Shown piece after piece: positions 34,001 through 44,222 of a stretch of 64,000 nucleotides of DNA. The first letter of the stretch is position 1, and each line of letters starts with the position of its first letter. The notes beneath the pieces are model-generated. The model saw nothing but the letters and a program-made list of their open reading frames with translations. It had not been told where the DNA came from and ran no database searches. The DNA comes from Boswellia sacra. Taxonomy: Eukaryota > Streptophyta > Magnoliopsida > Sapindales > Burseraceae. Made by a program: the position numbers and the translations under genes. The stretch covers positions 496,001 to 560,000 of the forward strand of contig SNVD02013979.1 in assembly GCA_013180625.2 (NCBI GenBank). Reading direction: 5' to 3'.

Positions 34001-34264
34001 GAGATGCTTGAGAATGAAGATATGCAACACTTGCTGCGACTCTTCAGCATGGGAGGCCATGCTTCTATTAATATGCCAGAAGATGGGTACACATTCCCAT
34101 CTTATATGCCTTCACCTATGCCTAACTTTGATGAGGACCGGACACGTCCTGGCAAAGCTGTTGTGGGGTGGCTGAAGATCAAGGCAGCAATGAGGTGGGG
34201 GTTCTTTATTAGGAAGAAAGCGGCTGAGAGGCGGGCACAGATTGTTGAGTTAGAAGATGAATAA
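25036..34264 (+). CDS. CBP60B: CBP60B-like calmodulin-binding protein 60
   Basis: Eight coding exons with GT/AG borders: 25036-25151, 26179-26254, 27027-27088, 28323-28816, 28898-29058, 29136-29339, 30916-31153, 33672-34264. They sum to 1944 bp, in phase, giving 647 residues. The N-terminus [20 protein letters not shown] is basic, followed by [20 protein letters not shown]. The conserved CBP60 DNA-binding/immunoglobulin-like region covers roughly residues 85-380 ([40 protein letters not shown]). The middle is Ser/Asn/Gln-rich. The C-terminus [20 protein letters not shown] is a basic amphipathic calmodulin-binding helix, as in CBP60a-f rather than SARD1, which lacks it. Paralogues are nuclear transcription regulators in immunity and development. 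Closest by memory is Arabidopsis CBP60b; B against C/D is less certain. A TRIM-like element occupies the last intron. Confidence 0.93.
32040..33253 (+). mobile_element. Small copia/TRIM-like LTR element in CBP60B intron 7
   Basis: Two LTRs of about 200 and 184 bp (32040-32239, 33070-33253) share TTAGAACTTATATGGAA at the start and TTTTAACA at the end. A tRNA-Met-type PBS (TGGTATTAGAGC, 32240-32251) follows the left LTR and a PPT (GAGGGGGAG, 33061-33069) precedes the right one. The 818-bp interior has T-runs and no recognisable gag or pol, so it is non-autonomous. Its sense orientation matches the gene. The right LTR is followed by a second PBS-like TGGTATCAGAG and no 5-bp duplication is evident. 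Confidence 0.8.
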
Positions 34265-34824
34265 GGGTTAGGTTTTGTTGGCAACCCTATCTTGGCTTTA
34301 GCATTTGCTGGTTACTTACAGTAGCAAATTGCGGTTCCGAGACTCCATGAAATTGTTGGTTTCGGAATGTGAAGGACGTTTAGTCTTTTTGGTTTCTTGT
34401 TGGCAGCTTTGAGGACCTCTGATGCCCTGGCTTGTTAGTAGACATCGGGGTTTTCGTCTTGTACAGGCGTGTACAGTAAGTTGTTTATATGATTATCCTT
34501 CTTCCTGGTAATATGATTCTCCTAGTAACTTACTATTGGTTTGTGTATGGCATCTGGCTTTAGGATCTGATGGGGTAATCTGCTGTTGGTTGATGACTCC
34601 CTCTTGTTCTTGTTGACCAAATGGAGAAACATTTGTAGTATATTAGTTAAGACTTCATTTGCTTGATCGAATCTCTGTACAAGTGTGCTGTTTACGACTC
34701 TCTAATATGTACCAGTTACTCTTGCCATGGACAACTACTTGCTTGTTAATCTGTGCTTATGAACTGAACATTGACAGCGTAGCTTGTAATATATTTTGAG
34801 AATTGAGACAAATGGAATTATTTC

Positions 34825-34830
34825 AATAAA
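34825..34830 (+). terminator. Candidate polyadenylation signal of the CBP60B-like gene
   Basis: AATAAA about 560 bp after the stop codon, in T/A-rich sequence typical of plant 3' ends. Plant poly(A) signals are loose, so the true site could be nearer. Confidence 0.4.
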
Positions 34831-34840
34831 TGATTAATCA

Positions 34841-36612
34841 TTGTGGCTCAAAGCTGAATATGCTTGTCTTTATATTGATTCAGATGCCTATAATAGGAAC
34901 TTTTATGTATATTTGTTATTGAAACAGAGAAAATGTTACCAGGGACAAAGCATTGCTAATAGGAATACCTGCGATATTAGTAATGAGAAATTCTGCTCTG
35001 GCGAAGGGCAAGTAATTTGCTTCCGTTACCTCAAAAGATGTGTAACGAGGAACGAAGGATATGAATCTCGGATTCTGCTGCTGTATTTGGTGCCAGGATC
35101 TGAAACAGAGTGGTTTCAATGGCAAAGGCTAGCTCAGGAAACGGATCATAAGACAACTGGTATGGCTACAAGCTGAAGGAGACGGACTTTTCACCATCAG
35201 ATTGAGAATTTTTTATATGATTGTATTTTATTTCTTGAATGGGGGCCAAAAACATTTGGTTCCTAGCAATTGTTAAGCGAGTTTAACTCTGCTACTTATA
35301 TACTTTTAATAGATGAGATTAAAAGGAAGAAGAAATCTTAAAGAGTGATATGATCTGAGAGAGTTATCTTCGTTAATTTATGGTGAGATAGTTGAAATTA
35401 TTAAGAAAGAAATTATTCAGAATGAAGAAATACTAGAGTGATACGAACATGTGTGAGGGCGCTTTTGAAGTAAAGAAATGAATTTTAATAAACATACATG
35501 CTATTATCACCATCTGCTGCATTAAACCTTCTACAATGAAATCACTATAGCGAACTTTCGTAACAGTACATCTGTGCCTTCGAAATATCCGTACGAGTAG
35601 CACATTGCTCTTCACACTAACATGATATACCAAGCCAAGTTATCTATGCAATGCAATAGGATTTTAGAAATTTCCACATTTTCTTTTTTTTGGTTGGTGT
35701 CAGTTTTTTATTTTATTTTATTTTTTGTCTTTACTCTGCAGTTACATATGGTGTCATCAGCAACCAGGAACTGAGGCACCGAAAGAGGGAAAGATAAGCT
35801 CATGCCGTTACGTTGTGTACATCACATTGTCTGCTCTACCCCAAATTTAGCTAAAAAAAGGTGCAGATAGATCCATTTTTGCTTGTTGCTCTATTACTCT
35901 TCTCTCGCAAGGTTGCATGACATAGCAAGTACCAGTGACAATGCTCGAAGTCTAAATATGCAATGATAAAAATATCAAATTGTAAAAGATACTGTGTTTC
36001 TATTGATTTTGAAGCTACTAATTAACTCCGATGGTAATTATTACGTAGATGAAAGGAAAAAAATTGAGACATAACCAGTTCATTATATCTTCCATGGATT
36101 GAACCAATAAATTCATATCATATATAGTATTTTTCTCTTTTATTTACTCTAATAACTAATGTGATTGATAATTTCATTTACTTTTGTCTAAGAAGAAGTT
36201 AACATGACTTTTAAAATAATATTGATCAAATGACTTGTCGTAGAATTGGCATGGTACCATATAGTTATTAAACTATACCTTTCTAGTCTCTTACATACGT
36301 AAAACTACTTTCCACAACAATAAATTGTATGTATTAAGTTCTAAAACAAAGGTGTGATTTTGATAAGATTATGTAATTTCAATTGTTAGACACATGGTTT
36401 GAGTAGCACACTAGCATTCTTTAATTAAACTATCGTTATTTCTTACCCTGTGCAAATCGGAGACTTTTATATTTCATAAGATAAAATCATCTTTCATCAA
36501 CTTACCCATTTGCACCCAAATTAAAAAAAAAAAAAATCCTATGAGAATGTATCACAGCTCACAAGTACGCGGCATTAAATTGCACCTGATCTCGACGTAG
36601 TTACAGAAAGCC
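34841..36612. other. Intergenic region
   Basis: A 111-codon open frame at 34841-35176 has no family resemblance and is probably chance. The rest is AT-rich spacer with nothing recognised. Confidence 0.4.
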
Positions 36613-36613
36613 C

Positions 36614-36620
36614 TATAAAT
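36614..36620 (+). promoter_or_regulatory. TATA box of the predicted miR159 target-mimic transcript
   Basis: TATAAAT in the context CCCTATAAATAGAGAGG, an excellent plant TATA box. The expected start would be about 36645-36655. Confidence 0.6.
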
Positions 36621-36644
36621 AGAGAGGATTGTGAAGAGAGAGCG

Positions 36645-36737
36645 ATGGCATTTTGGGGCCTTTTTTATTTTATTTTATTCTCTCTGTTTCATTCCCACAG
36701 GAAGAAAATATATATGCAAGGGATGAAAACAAATTAA
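36645..36737 (+). CDS. Short ORF (30 aa) in the predicted target-mimic RNA
   Basis: MAFWGLFYFILFSLFHSHRK and ten more residues to a TAA. The first 15 residues are hydrophobic and aromatic, like a signal or membrane segment, and the tail is basic. It is the first ATG after the expected start. It may be a translated peptide or simply an upstream ORF like that in IPS1-type RNAs. Confidence 0.25.
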   Translation: MAFWGLFYFILFSLFHSHRKKIYMQGMKTN

Positions 36738-36766
36738 AAGAAAGGCACCCTAGAGTCCCCCCTGAA

Positions 36767-36790
36767 AGAGCTCCCTGTCGACAATCCAAA
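36767..36790 (+). promoter_or_regulatory. miR159-complementary site with 5-nt central bulge
   Basis: AGAGCTCCCT (36767-36776) pairs with miR159 nucleotides 20 to 11 and CAATCCAAA (36782-36790) with nucleotides 9 to 1, all Watson-Crick. Between them GTCGA replaces the single base expected opposite nucleotide 10, placing unpaired bases exactly at the Argonaute cut site. miR319, a relative, would mispair in the seed. miR159 sequence is from established knowledge. Confidence 0.65.
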
Positions 36791-37023
36791 ACACTGCTAC
36801 ATTAAGTTATTCTAAAACACCTTTTTCAGTCTAGTTTTCTCCCATCTTTTTCAGATCATCCATGCATAAAGATAGTTGTTTGTTTGACCTCAAATCATCG
36901 TTTTATCGAGGCCTTATTATATCATATATGCATGAAATTGGATTCAAGATTTGAAGTCATTATCTATCACAGGCGTTCTGTATATAAATATCCTTTTTGT
37001 ATTTTTCTGAATGATATATAGAT

Positions 37024-37029
37024 AATAAA
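37024..37029 (+). terminator. Polyadenylation signal of the predicted target-mimic transcript
   Basis: AATAAA within GATAATAAAGTGTTGC, about 230 nt after the mimic site, in a U-rich region with TTTTTGTATTTTTCTG just upstream. Confidence 0.45.
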
Positions 37030-37156
37030 GTGTTGCATTGAGCAGTTTCTCAGAATTTTATCCATGATAACCAGAGAGAGAAAGAGATTGTAAGAATTGA
37101 AGATTTTGTATGTTTATGTAACAGATTTTTTATGTTCATTTTTTATAATCCTTAGC

Positions 37157-37179
37157 CTACTACTACTACTACTACTACT
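37157..37179. repeat. (CTA)n microsatellite
   Basis: About seven to eight tandem CTA units. Confidence 0.9.
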
Positions 37180-38819
37180 TCCACATTTGGGTTTCTCAAA
37201 TTTTTAAAGTAAAACCAATAATATCTTGTTTTGTGCTCAATGTTCAAGCTTTAATCTATGCTTCAATTAAACTATGAATCTTTACATAAATGTTGAGCCT
37301 GCTATGTGTTTTAAGAAATTCCAACGTCCCCAATTTCCAAAATTTGCCTCCTTCTGCAAAATGTGTAATTAGGGATTACAAATATGCCGATTAGATTGGA
37401 TAAACCCGTAATTTGGTTCTATCTGGAAAATGTGTAACCTGATCTGATCCGTAAGAGTGGATTTTTGTAGATTGCGGATCACCCACAGCCCAATCCGCAA
37501 TATAATGTAATTCATTTACTTTATTATGTATAATTACACTGTATACTTTATATGACATAAATATGTGAAATATTTAACCATAATGTCAACATATTTTCAC
37601 TTCCTCTGTAATTAATTAAAATAATTGTATTTTAATTGATTTAATTTTAAGTACAATAATTAAATTTAATTACTCAATTTACCTTTTTATTGTTAAAAAA
37701 TCATTTTTTTACTTTTTACTATTCATTTAATTATTGTTTATTTATTTTCTAAATTGTAGTACTTCTCTTCAAAATATAAATATAGATATTTGAAAATAAA
37801 AAAATATTATTAGAATAAAAAAATATAAAATCAATATGGTATTAGATTTTCCCAATTTTGATTCCATACAATATCTGGAAAGAATAATGAAAATTCGGAA
37901 GAGTGGTGGGTTTAAAATCAATGGCTAAAAGGATTTATTATCTCATGTAATATGAATTGCAAATAAAAATAACTAAAACCTTTGTTTATTTTTAGTATGC
38001 TACATTGATAAATGAAAGGCAAATGGACTAAGTTAATAAAATGTGGGGGACATATTGTGACGTCTCTTTAATTGCCGATGCATCAAAAGATCCCAGACTT
38101 TTCTAAACCATCATAAAAACCCTTACCGTTAATCCTCGTTCTTGTCAAGTTGTCAGTTCTTCTTTTATGTCAAATGCATGCAATTACCTTCTTCTTGCCT
38201 TTCTCTAATTTCAAACTCTGAGATGTCTAGAATAATAGTTAATTTTTATTTATTTTTTCTCTCACACATATCCCCTTCTCCCCACATGTTTCTTCGTCTG
38301 CTCTTCCCCTCTTACTCCTTTTTCTCTCTTCTTATCCTCTTACTGCCAATCCTCCTAATCTCCATAATATCATGATTCAATTTCATGGTCTTTAGATTGC
38401 TTTTATTTTTCATGTGCTTTCCTATTCACAAACATTAGTAAATTACACAGAACCTTGTCCATGTACTCTTCTTTTGATTTATTTTTGTAACAAAATTAGT
38501 ACAATAAACTTCCCTTCCTTTGCTTTAAACATACAAATAAATAAAAAGTAAAATTACAAAAAAAAAACCCAAAGTTACAGATTCAAAACTGCAATTCACA
38601 GAAAAAAATCAGGACCCTAGACTGGATGGAGAAAGCAGAGAAAGATCCAAAGGAAGATGATTTTAAACAAGAGAAAGAGAAAATATAGCTTAGCGCAATG
38701 GAGGGGAGGTTAGATATGGAAATAATAATGATAGAAAGGACGCCAAGAAATCAGAAAAATGGTAAGGAGGGCAGGCCTGGGCCCAGGGTGGTTGGGTGAG
38801 GAGAAACGGGGGAGGCAAA
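37180..38819. other. Intergenic region
   Basis: AT-rich spacer. The only structure noted is the inverted repeat ATTGCGGAT/ATCCGCAAT near 37468-37500, with TCCG words around it, perhaps the remnant of a DNA transposon end. Confidence 0.4.
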
Positions 38820-38827
38820 TGTGGGAT

Positions 38828-41800
38828 TAGGGGTGACAATTCGTGTTCGCGGGTCGTGTTCGTGTCGTGTCAGATGTGGGATTAGGGGTGGCAATTCGTG
38901 TTCACGGGTCGTGTTCGTGTCGTATCGAGCTGTGACACGATAAAGATTGACACGACCCGTTTATTATTCGTGTCATTGTGACTCAACATGAACACGACAC
39001 GATTAATAAACGGGTAACACGACACGACACGCTAACACGAATAATAAACGGGTCGTACTCGTGTTAGACACGAACACGACCCGTCTAACACGATTAAGAC
39101 ACGATTATATTGACACGACCCGATTGACACGGTTATGACCTGTTAACACGATTACGACACGTTATACATTTACAACACGATTATGACACGTTATACATTT
39201 ACAACACAATTATGACACGAATATATATTAAAACATATTTTTAAATGAAAAAGATATAACAAAAAAGTTTAAATTAAACAAGATTAAATACCAAGAAATC
39301 ATACAAACTTCAAATGCAATACAATTGTCATAAGAAAACAACTTCAACAATTCAAATACAACAAAATTAATAAAAATAAAGTCCATCAAATCTCAAATAA
39401 ACATGCATCACATACCCAAATTATGGATAACTTTGAACAAGTTCATCACAAACAAACAAACTATAAAATTATAGTTATCTATCACAAATCACAATTAAGT
39501 ACATCACAAACAAACACAAAAAAGTTCTTCAACTCTTATCCATCTTCTCTTCAACTCTTAAGCAACCTACAAAAAGAAAAATCATACTTATGAAAAAAAA
39601 TCAGATTATAGAATTATATAAGAAATATTATAAATTAATAAAAAAAGTTTACAATTTGTTCATAATCTCATAAACCATAACAATGAAAACTACAATACAC
39701 ACAATTACCAAGTCAAGTTGCCATCTTGGCATCTCTAGCTCCAACTCCAAGCACCATAAAACAATAATATATATTATATTTCTAGAACTTGGAAGCTATA
39801 TATTCTCACGTGTGGAGGGAGCAACTTAACTAGAGCTTTCACAATGTTTAGTTATGCATGGCTTCAGAGTCACATTTGTTAACTCAGACTACAATCACAA
39901 GCGAGTTTTGAAGGCATTAGAAGACAAGAACTACGTTGGGGATCAAATCCGTTTGTTATCCATCCCATTAGAAGACAAGAACTGAGAAAATGAATATTTG
40001 GTTTTACCTTTCTAGACTACTTTATGAGCTCACGAGTCATTAAACAATATACAGAAAAAAACACTGCATAGTCTTGGTTATGCCACTAAGAGATGCTTCT
40101 GAACAGCTTTATTGCAGGTGGTTATTCTCAGTGACCTTAAGGTTCTGATTTCTTGGTCGATGTGAATTGTTAAGTTGGAGTCCCTAATTTTCTTTCGAAA
40201 AGATCCTTTTACCTTTATTTGTCTTACCTTACAATAATAAACTAATAATTTAAAATATAATATATCATTAAAAAATCCTTTATCTTTATCTTCATTTCAG
40301 AAGTTTATTTTGATTTCTTACATTTTCATCAATCTAGCAGTTTTTTTTCCTTAACGGAAATGTAGGTCTTCGTTTTTCTAAAAACTTCAAAAGATTAGAT
40401 TTTCATTGAAACAAGGCATGACCTTTGTATACTCTCATGCAAAGACTTTAAAGTTTCGATGGTTTTGATGAACCCTCGAAATCTGATCACCAACAGCATA
40501 ACCGTCCAGCTTTTTGGTGGCACCACCAAGAATGCTTGTTGATAGCCATGGAAGCAGCCATCCAACAACGTTTAAGCACCCATCAAACAAAGATAGATAA
40601 TTAATCCAATCTCAGCCTAAACACCAGGTCATCAGGGCAAGCCAATACAATAGAAGATGTGCAACAAATCCATCTACTTTAAACCCAATGCACCGTAAGG
40701 CTATAACCCAAATACAATAGACGTACAAATAGAAGAGCAGATAGACTCTGATTAAAGATTCAAAGTAGTTGGAAAATAATATCCACCAAGCATTAACTAA
40801 CTTCAATGAACAAAACAGTTCAAAATTGTGCTGAAATATAGTATGTATTTCATAGTCGTGTGACATGATATCAGCAGTATATTTTTACATCTCAAGTTCA
40901 TATGTACAGATTTTTCTTTTATAAACATGCGGTAAATTAACTCAAAAAATTTCAGAAGTATAAAACATGGTTCGATGAGACTGTTATGAAGGATCTGAGA
41001 GCCGATGATGTTCACTTTGAGTTTCTTTTATCAGAGGGATGTACTGGAATCCCAACAGCGGAAATTAACTCAAAAAAATTCAGAAGTATTTTCTATGTGA
41101 ATGCAGTGTGGTAACTCAAAAAAACAGAGGAAATTAACTCTTACAGAGGAAGTATTGTGACGAGATGGACGGAACGATTGTAGGGCTGCGGTCACAGCTT
41201 GAGGACAGGGAGAGGACTGGACGTTGGAGGGTGATGAAGCTGCGACGGTTGGCGGCAGTGAGGATCGAAGATGGAGAAAGGTTGCAGGCAGCTTCCCTTG
41301 GCTATGGCCTGAGATTGTGATGAGGACTGGAAGACTGGACGATGTAGTCACCGGAAGGGGAGGACTAGGTGGTGGAGCGATGGTGCTGAGCAGTTGAAGC
41401 CGTGATGATTAGCGGGGCATAGCAGTCGCAGGTGGCCGGCGGCAGTGAGGAGAGTTCTTAACGTGTTATTCAGAGTTTCAAAGACATTAGGTTTCCAACT
41501 TTCCCTTTTCCATTTCCAATTTTGAGTGAATTAATCAATTAGGTTTCAATTTTGGTTAAATGACAAAATTACCCTGAACTTTTAAATTTATTACATTTTA
41601 AAATTATATACTTAGTTTAAAATTTGAATTAATATAAGGACTAAAATGTCTAAAATTAAAATATTAAATTTAATATTTTTTTATAATCGTGTCAATATTC
41701 GTGTTAATCATGTTAATCGTGTTAAATATGTATTCGTGTTATTCGTGTTACGCGTGTCGTTAACGTGTTCGTGTCATAATCGTGTCGTGTCATAATCGTG

Positions 41801-41965
41801 TTCGCGTGTCGAAGACTGTCAACCCGAACACGACACGATTATTAAACGGGTTGACATCTTCGACACGAACACGACACGAACGCGAATAACCTAAAACCCA
41901 AACCCGCTTAAATTCATGTCGTGTCAAGTCGTGTTCGCGTGTCGTGTCGAAAATTGCCACCCCTA
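38828..41965. mobile_element. hAT-type element of 3.1 kb with duplicated left end
   Basis: The main unit 38883-41965 has 14-bp perfect terminal inverted repeats (TAGGGGTGGCAATT) and 8-bp duplications TGTGGGAT at 38875-38882 and 41966-41973. An extra 55-bp left end with its own TGTGGGAT lies at 38820-38882. Both subterminal zones (38850-39230 and 41690-41955) are dense with ACACGA/TCGTGT words in both orientations. The 2.4-kb interior has no transposase-like ORF, so it is non-autonomous or has lost its gene. Confidence 0.85.
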
Positions 41966-41973
41966 TGTGGGAT

Positions 41974-43018
41974 TCATTCCACCCATATACAACTGCCCGA
42001 AGAGCTGTCAGCCTTCCTCACCTCCTTCTCTGCTCACTATTCTTCTTGTTTATTTACCACACTCCACTAGCTAATTAGTTGTTTTGAACAAAGATTTGTA
42101 CCTCGTGAATCCAATCCATCTAGGTCTAGCATCAACCGCCAGTCCAAGGAAGCAGTTTTGATCAAGCAATACAAGGAATCCCTATCCTTGATTTTGAGAT
42201 GTCCTATTCACAACCCCTTCGGTAGACCTTGAGTTGTATAGCCCCTCCCCTAAGGACTAATTAGCTACGCATTCTTGCCAAAAACTTCTCTTCCTAGATT
42301 TTTCAATTTTTAAGAATCTTTTTTTTTTATTACTAATTTTGGTAAACTAGAGGCTTGACTTGAGCATTCACACCATTGCAGAACACTGATTCTTATTTGG
42401 TCCACCTCTAGTGGTCACCCAAACCCACCTTGGTATGCAAACAAAATTATTAAGATCATAAATTATTTTGTTACAATTTGTTGAGGTTTGCTTAAATTTT
42501 ATTCATAATTTGGTAGTAACTCTTTTTTGTTGCCTTCACAAGGATCACATGCATGTATGATACCATACCATCTGAAGTGATAGAATATGACATATACTCA
42601 TTGTCACTTTGCTATGAGATATGTTCTTGGGCAGGGTAAGAACCTAAATTTAATATTAGTCAGAACAACTATTACCCTACTTGATTCACACATGTCAGGT
42701 TTTTTTTTTTCCTCCCCCTAAGAAGTTACCCTTTTACTTTTTGTTAAGAACTCTGTACTTTCAAAACTTGCATATGAAATATTAACAATAATCTCTCAGA
42801 ACTTTAATGTTTGTTCCTTGCATACACACTTGGAGGTGGCAAAAGTTTCTTTTTTTTTTTATTCATGATTGAGATTACAAAGAATGAACTATGAAAGAAT
42901 CGGACTACTTACATGGGTGTATATATGAACTAGATGAGTTGAGAAATACTGATATATCCCAGTGACTTCAGAAATTAAAAAAAATAAAAATGGATAACTG
43001 CGTTGATTTCACTAGTCT
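41974..43018. other. Intergenic region downstream of XTH
   Basis: Spacer between the hAT element and the XTH stop codon, including the XTH 3' UTR on the minus strand. No other gene recognised. Confidence 0.4.
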
Positions 43019-44091
43019 CTAAGAAGCGTTGCTGCATTCAGAGGGTAGGCCCTGGGGAAACCTCTTTGTGTCAGAGCAATAATTGTATATCATGTAGTTC
43101 TTCTGAACCCATTTCAGCCTTTCTTGTCTTGTTGTATCAAGCTCTTCAGAGAACCAGGCACTACCTTTGGATGCGGAAGAACCTGAGTTTGAACCGCAAG
43201 AAGAAGCTCCATTGGACCAAACACAAGCATCAGCGTTGAAGTTTCTGTAGGAAGCAGTGAAAGGAGCTTGTGTCCAGTCAGTCTTGACAAGTCCACCTCT
43301 GGTAGCCCAGTCATCAGCATTCCAAAGAGAAGAGTGTATCCTCATTGGCTGATTCTTTGGGAATGGAACACCAATTGATTCTGAGTTCTTGAACTCCCTT
43401 ATGGGGGTGCCATCCACTGAGAAGCTGAAGTTAGAACAACAACTATTGATAAGTCTAATTAAACAGATAACTAATTAAAAACAAATAAAAATGATTAAGA
43501 ATTGATCAAGTTTGAACTTGGAGGGAAGAAATACTTACATAATGCGCTGAGGATTCCAGAGAATGGAGTAGGTGTGAAAATCAGCCGTTGGGTCGAACCA
43601 GAGATAGAACTGTTGTTCTCTGTTGCCCTTTCCTTGGCTGAACACATTAGTATGAAGAATGTAAGGATCACCGCTCAAATTTCCCAAGAATTCGAAGTCT
43701 ATCTCATCCCAAGTAGACCCTTTTGAGGATAACTGCAAATTTAAATACATTTCAGCAAACTCAACATGCTTTCTTATATAAAAATTGAGGCAGACAATTA
43801 TAAGGTTGAAGAATTTACATAGTAGGCTGTAACAGTGCCAGCAGAGTTGCCAGGGACTAGCTTGAGCTGCATATCGATCTTGCCAAATAGATATTCATTC
43901 CTGGACTGGAAGCCAGAACCAGAGGCTTTGTCAAGAGAGAGAGTAAGAAGCTCGCCATTGTTGAGTATCTTGGCACGGCCATCTCCCCAAGTGATATCAA
44001 AATCTTGGTTGAAGTTACCAGCAGAGGCTACCATCAAAAAACCAAGCACAAGCGGCAGAAGAAACAAATGAAATATAGAAGCCATAGGCAT
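43019..44091 (-). CDS. XTH23: Xyloglucan endotransglucosylase/hydrolase, XTH22/23 type
   Basis: Three exons on the minus strand: 44091-43819, 43732-43539, 43424-43019; 873 bp, 290 residues, the usual length of this GH16 family. Residues 1 to about 25 are a signal peptide ([18 protein letters not shown]), so the enzyme is secreted to the wall, where it cuts and rejoins xyloglucan. The catalytic motif [10 protein letters not shown] gives nucleophile Glu101 and acid/base Glu105, followed by the conserved N-glycosylation site NLS (109-111). The Trp before DEIDFEFLG is typical of XTH22-25. The C-terminal XTH domain has four Cys in two pairs ([27 protein letters not shown]). A second Met at residue 3 is an alternative start. 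A broken paralogue lies at 55193-61544. The number 23 is a best guess within the group. Confidence 0.92.
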
Positions 44092-44214
44092 ATGTGGGCC
44101 TTTAAGACAAAGATTAAGAGTGAATAGATGTATATGTATATGAAACTGAGTGAAGTTTGTATTGTAAAAGTGAAGCGATGAATGTTATGTGTTGTTGAGG
44201 GTCACATAGCTCCA

Positions 44215-44222
44215 TATTTATA
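44215..44222 (-). promoter_or_regulatory. XTH TATA box
   Basis: TATAAATA on the minus strand (+ strand TATTTATA within TCCATATTTATACTGG), about 125 bp before the start codon. Confidence 0.6.

Larger units (their letters stand above)
36640..37050 (+). ncRNA. Predicted short non-coding RNA with miR159 target-mimic site
   Basis: A compact unit of about 400 nt: TATA box at 36614, a 30-codon upstream ORF (36645-36737), a miR159-complementary site with a central bulge (36767-36790) and an AATAAA at 37024. No longer ORF follows the site. The layout recalls IPS1/AT4, RNAs that sequester miR399 through a bulged, uncleavable site. If expressed, it would be expected to titrate miR159 and so release GAMYB-type MYB mRNAs. 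Transcription itself is inferred from signals, not observed. Confidence 0.5.

Noticed and set aside
34841..35176. 111-codon open frame after the CBP60B-like gene
   Set aside because: No motif, no family resemblance, odd composition, and it starts inside probable 3' flank; most likely chance.
36760..36795. The miR159-like match as a degenerate MIR159 precursor
   Set aside because: The match is to the exact complement of mature miR159, not to a typical star strand, and no partner arm was seen nearby on either strand.
41070..41351. Minus-strand ORF inside the hAT element as a transposase
   Set aside because: 93 codons, low complexity, lacks hAT dimerisation or catalytic motifs.
43003..44071. 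Plus-strand ORFs overlapping XTH
   Set aside because: Shadows of the well-supported minus-strand XTH exons.
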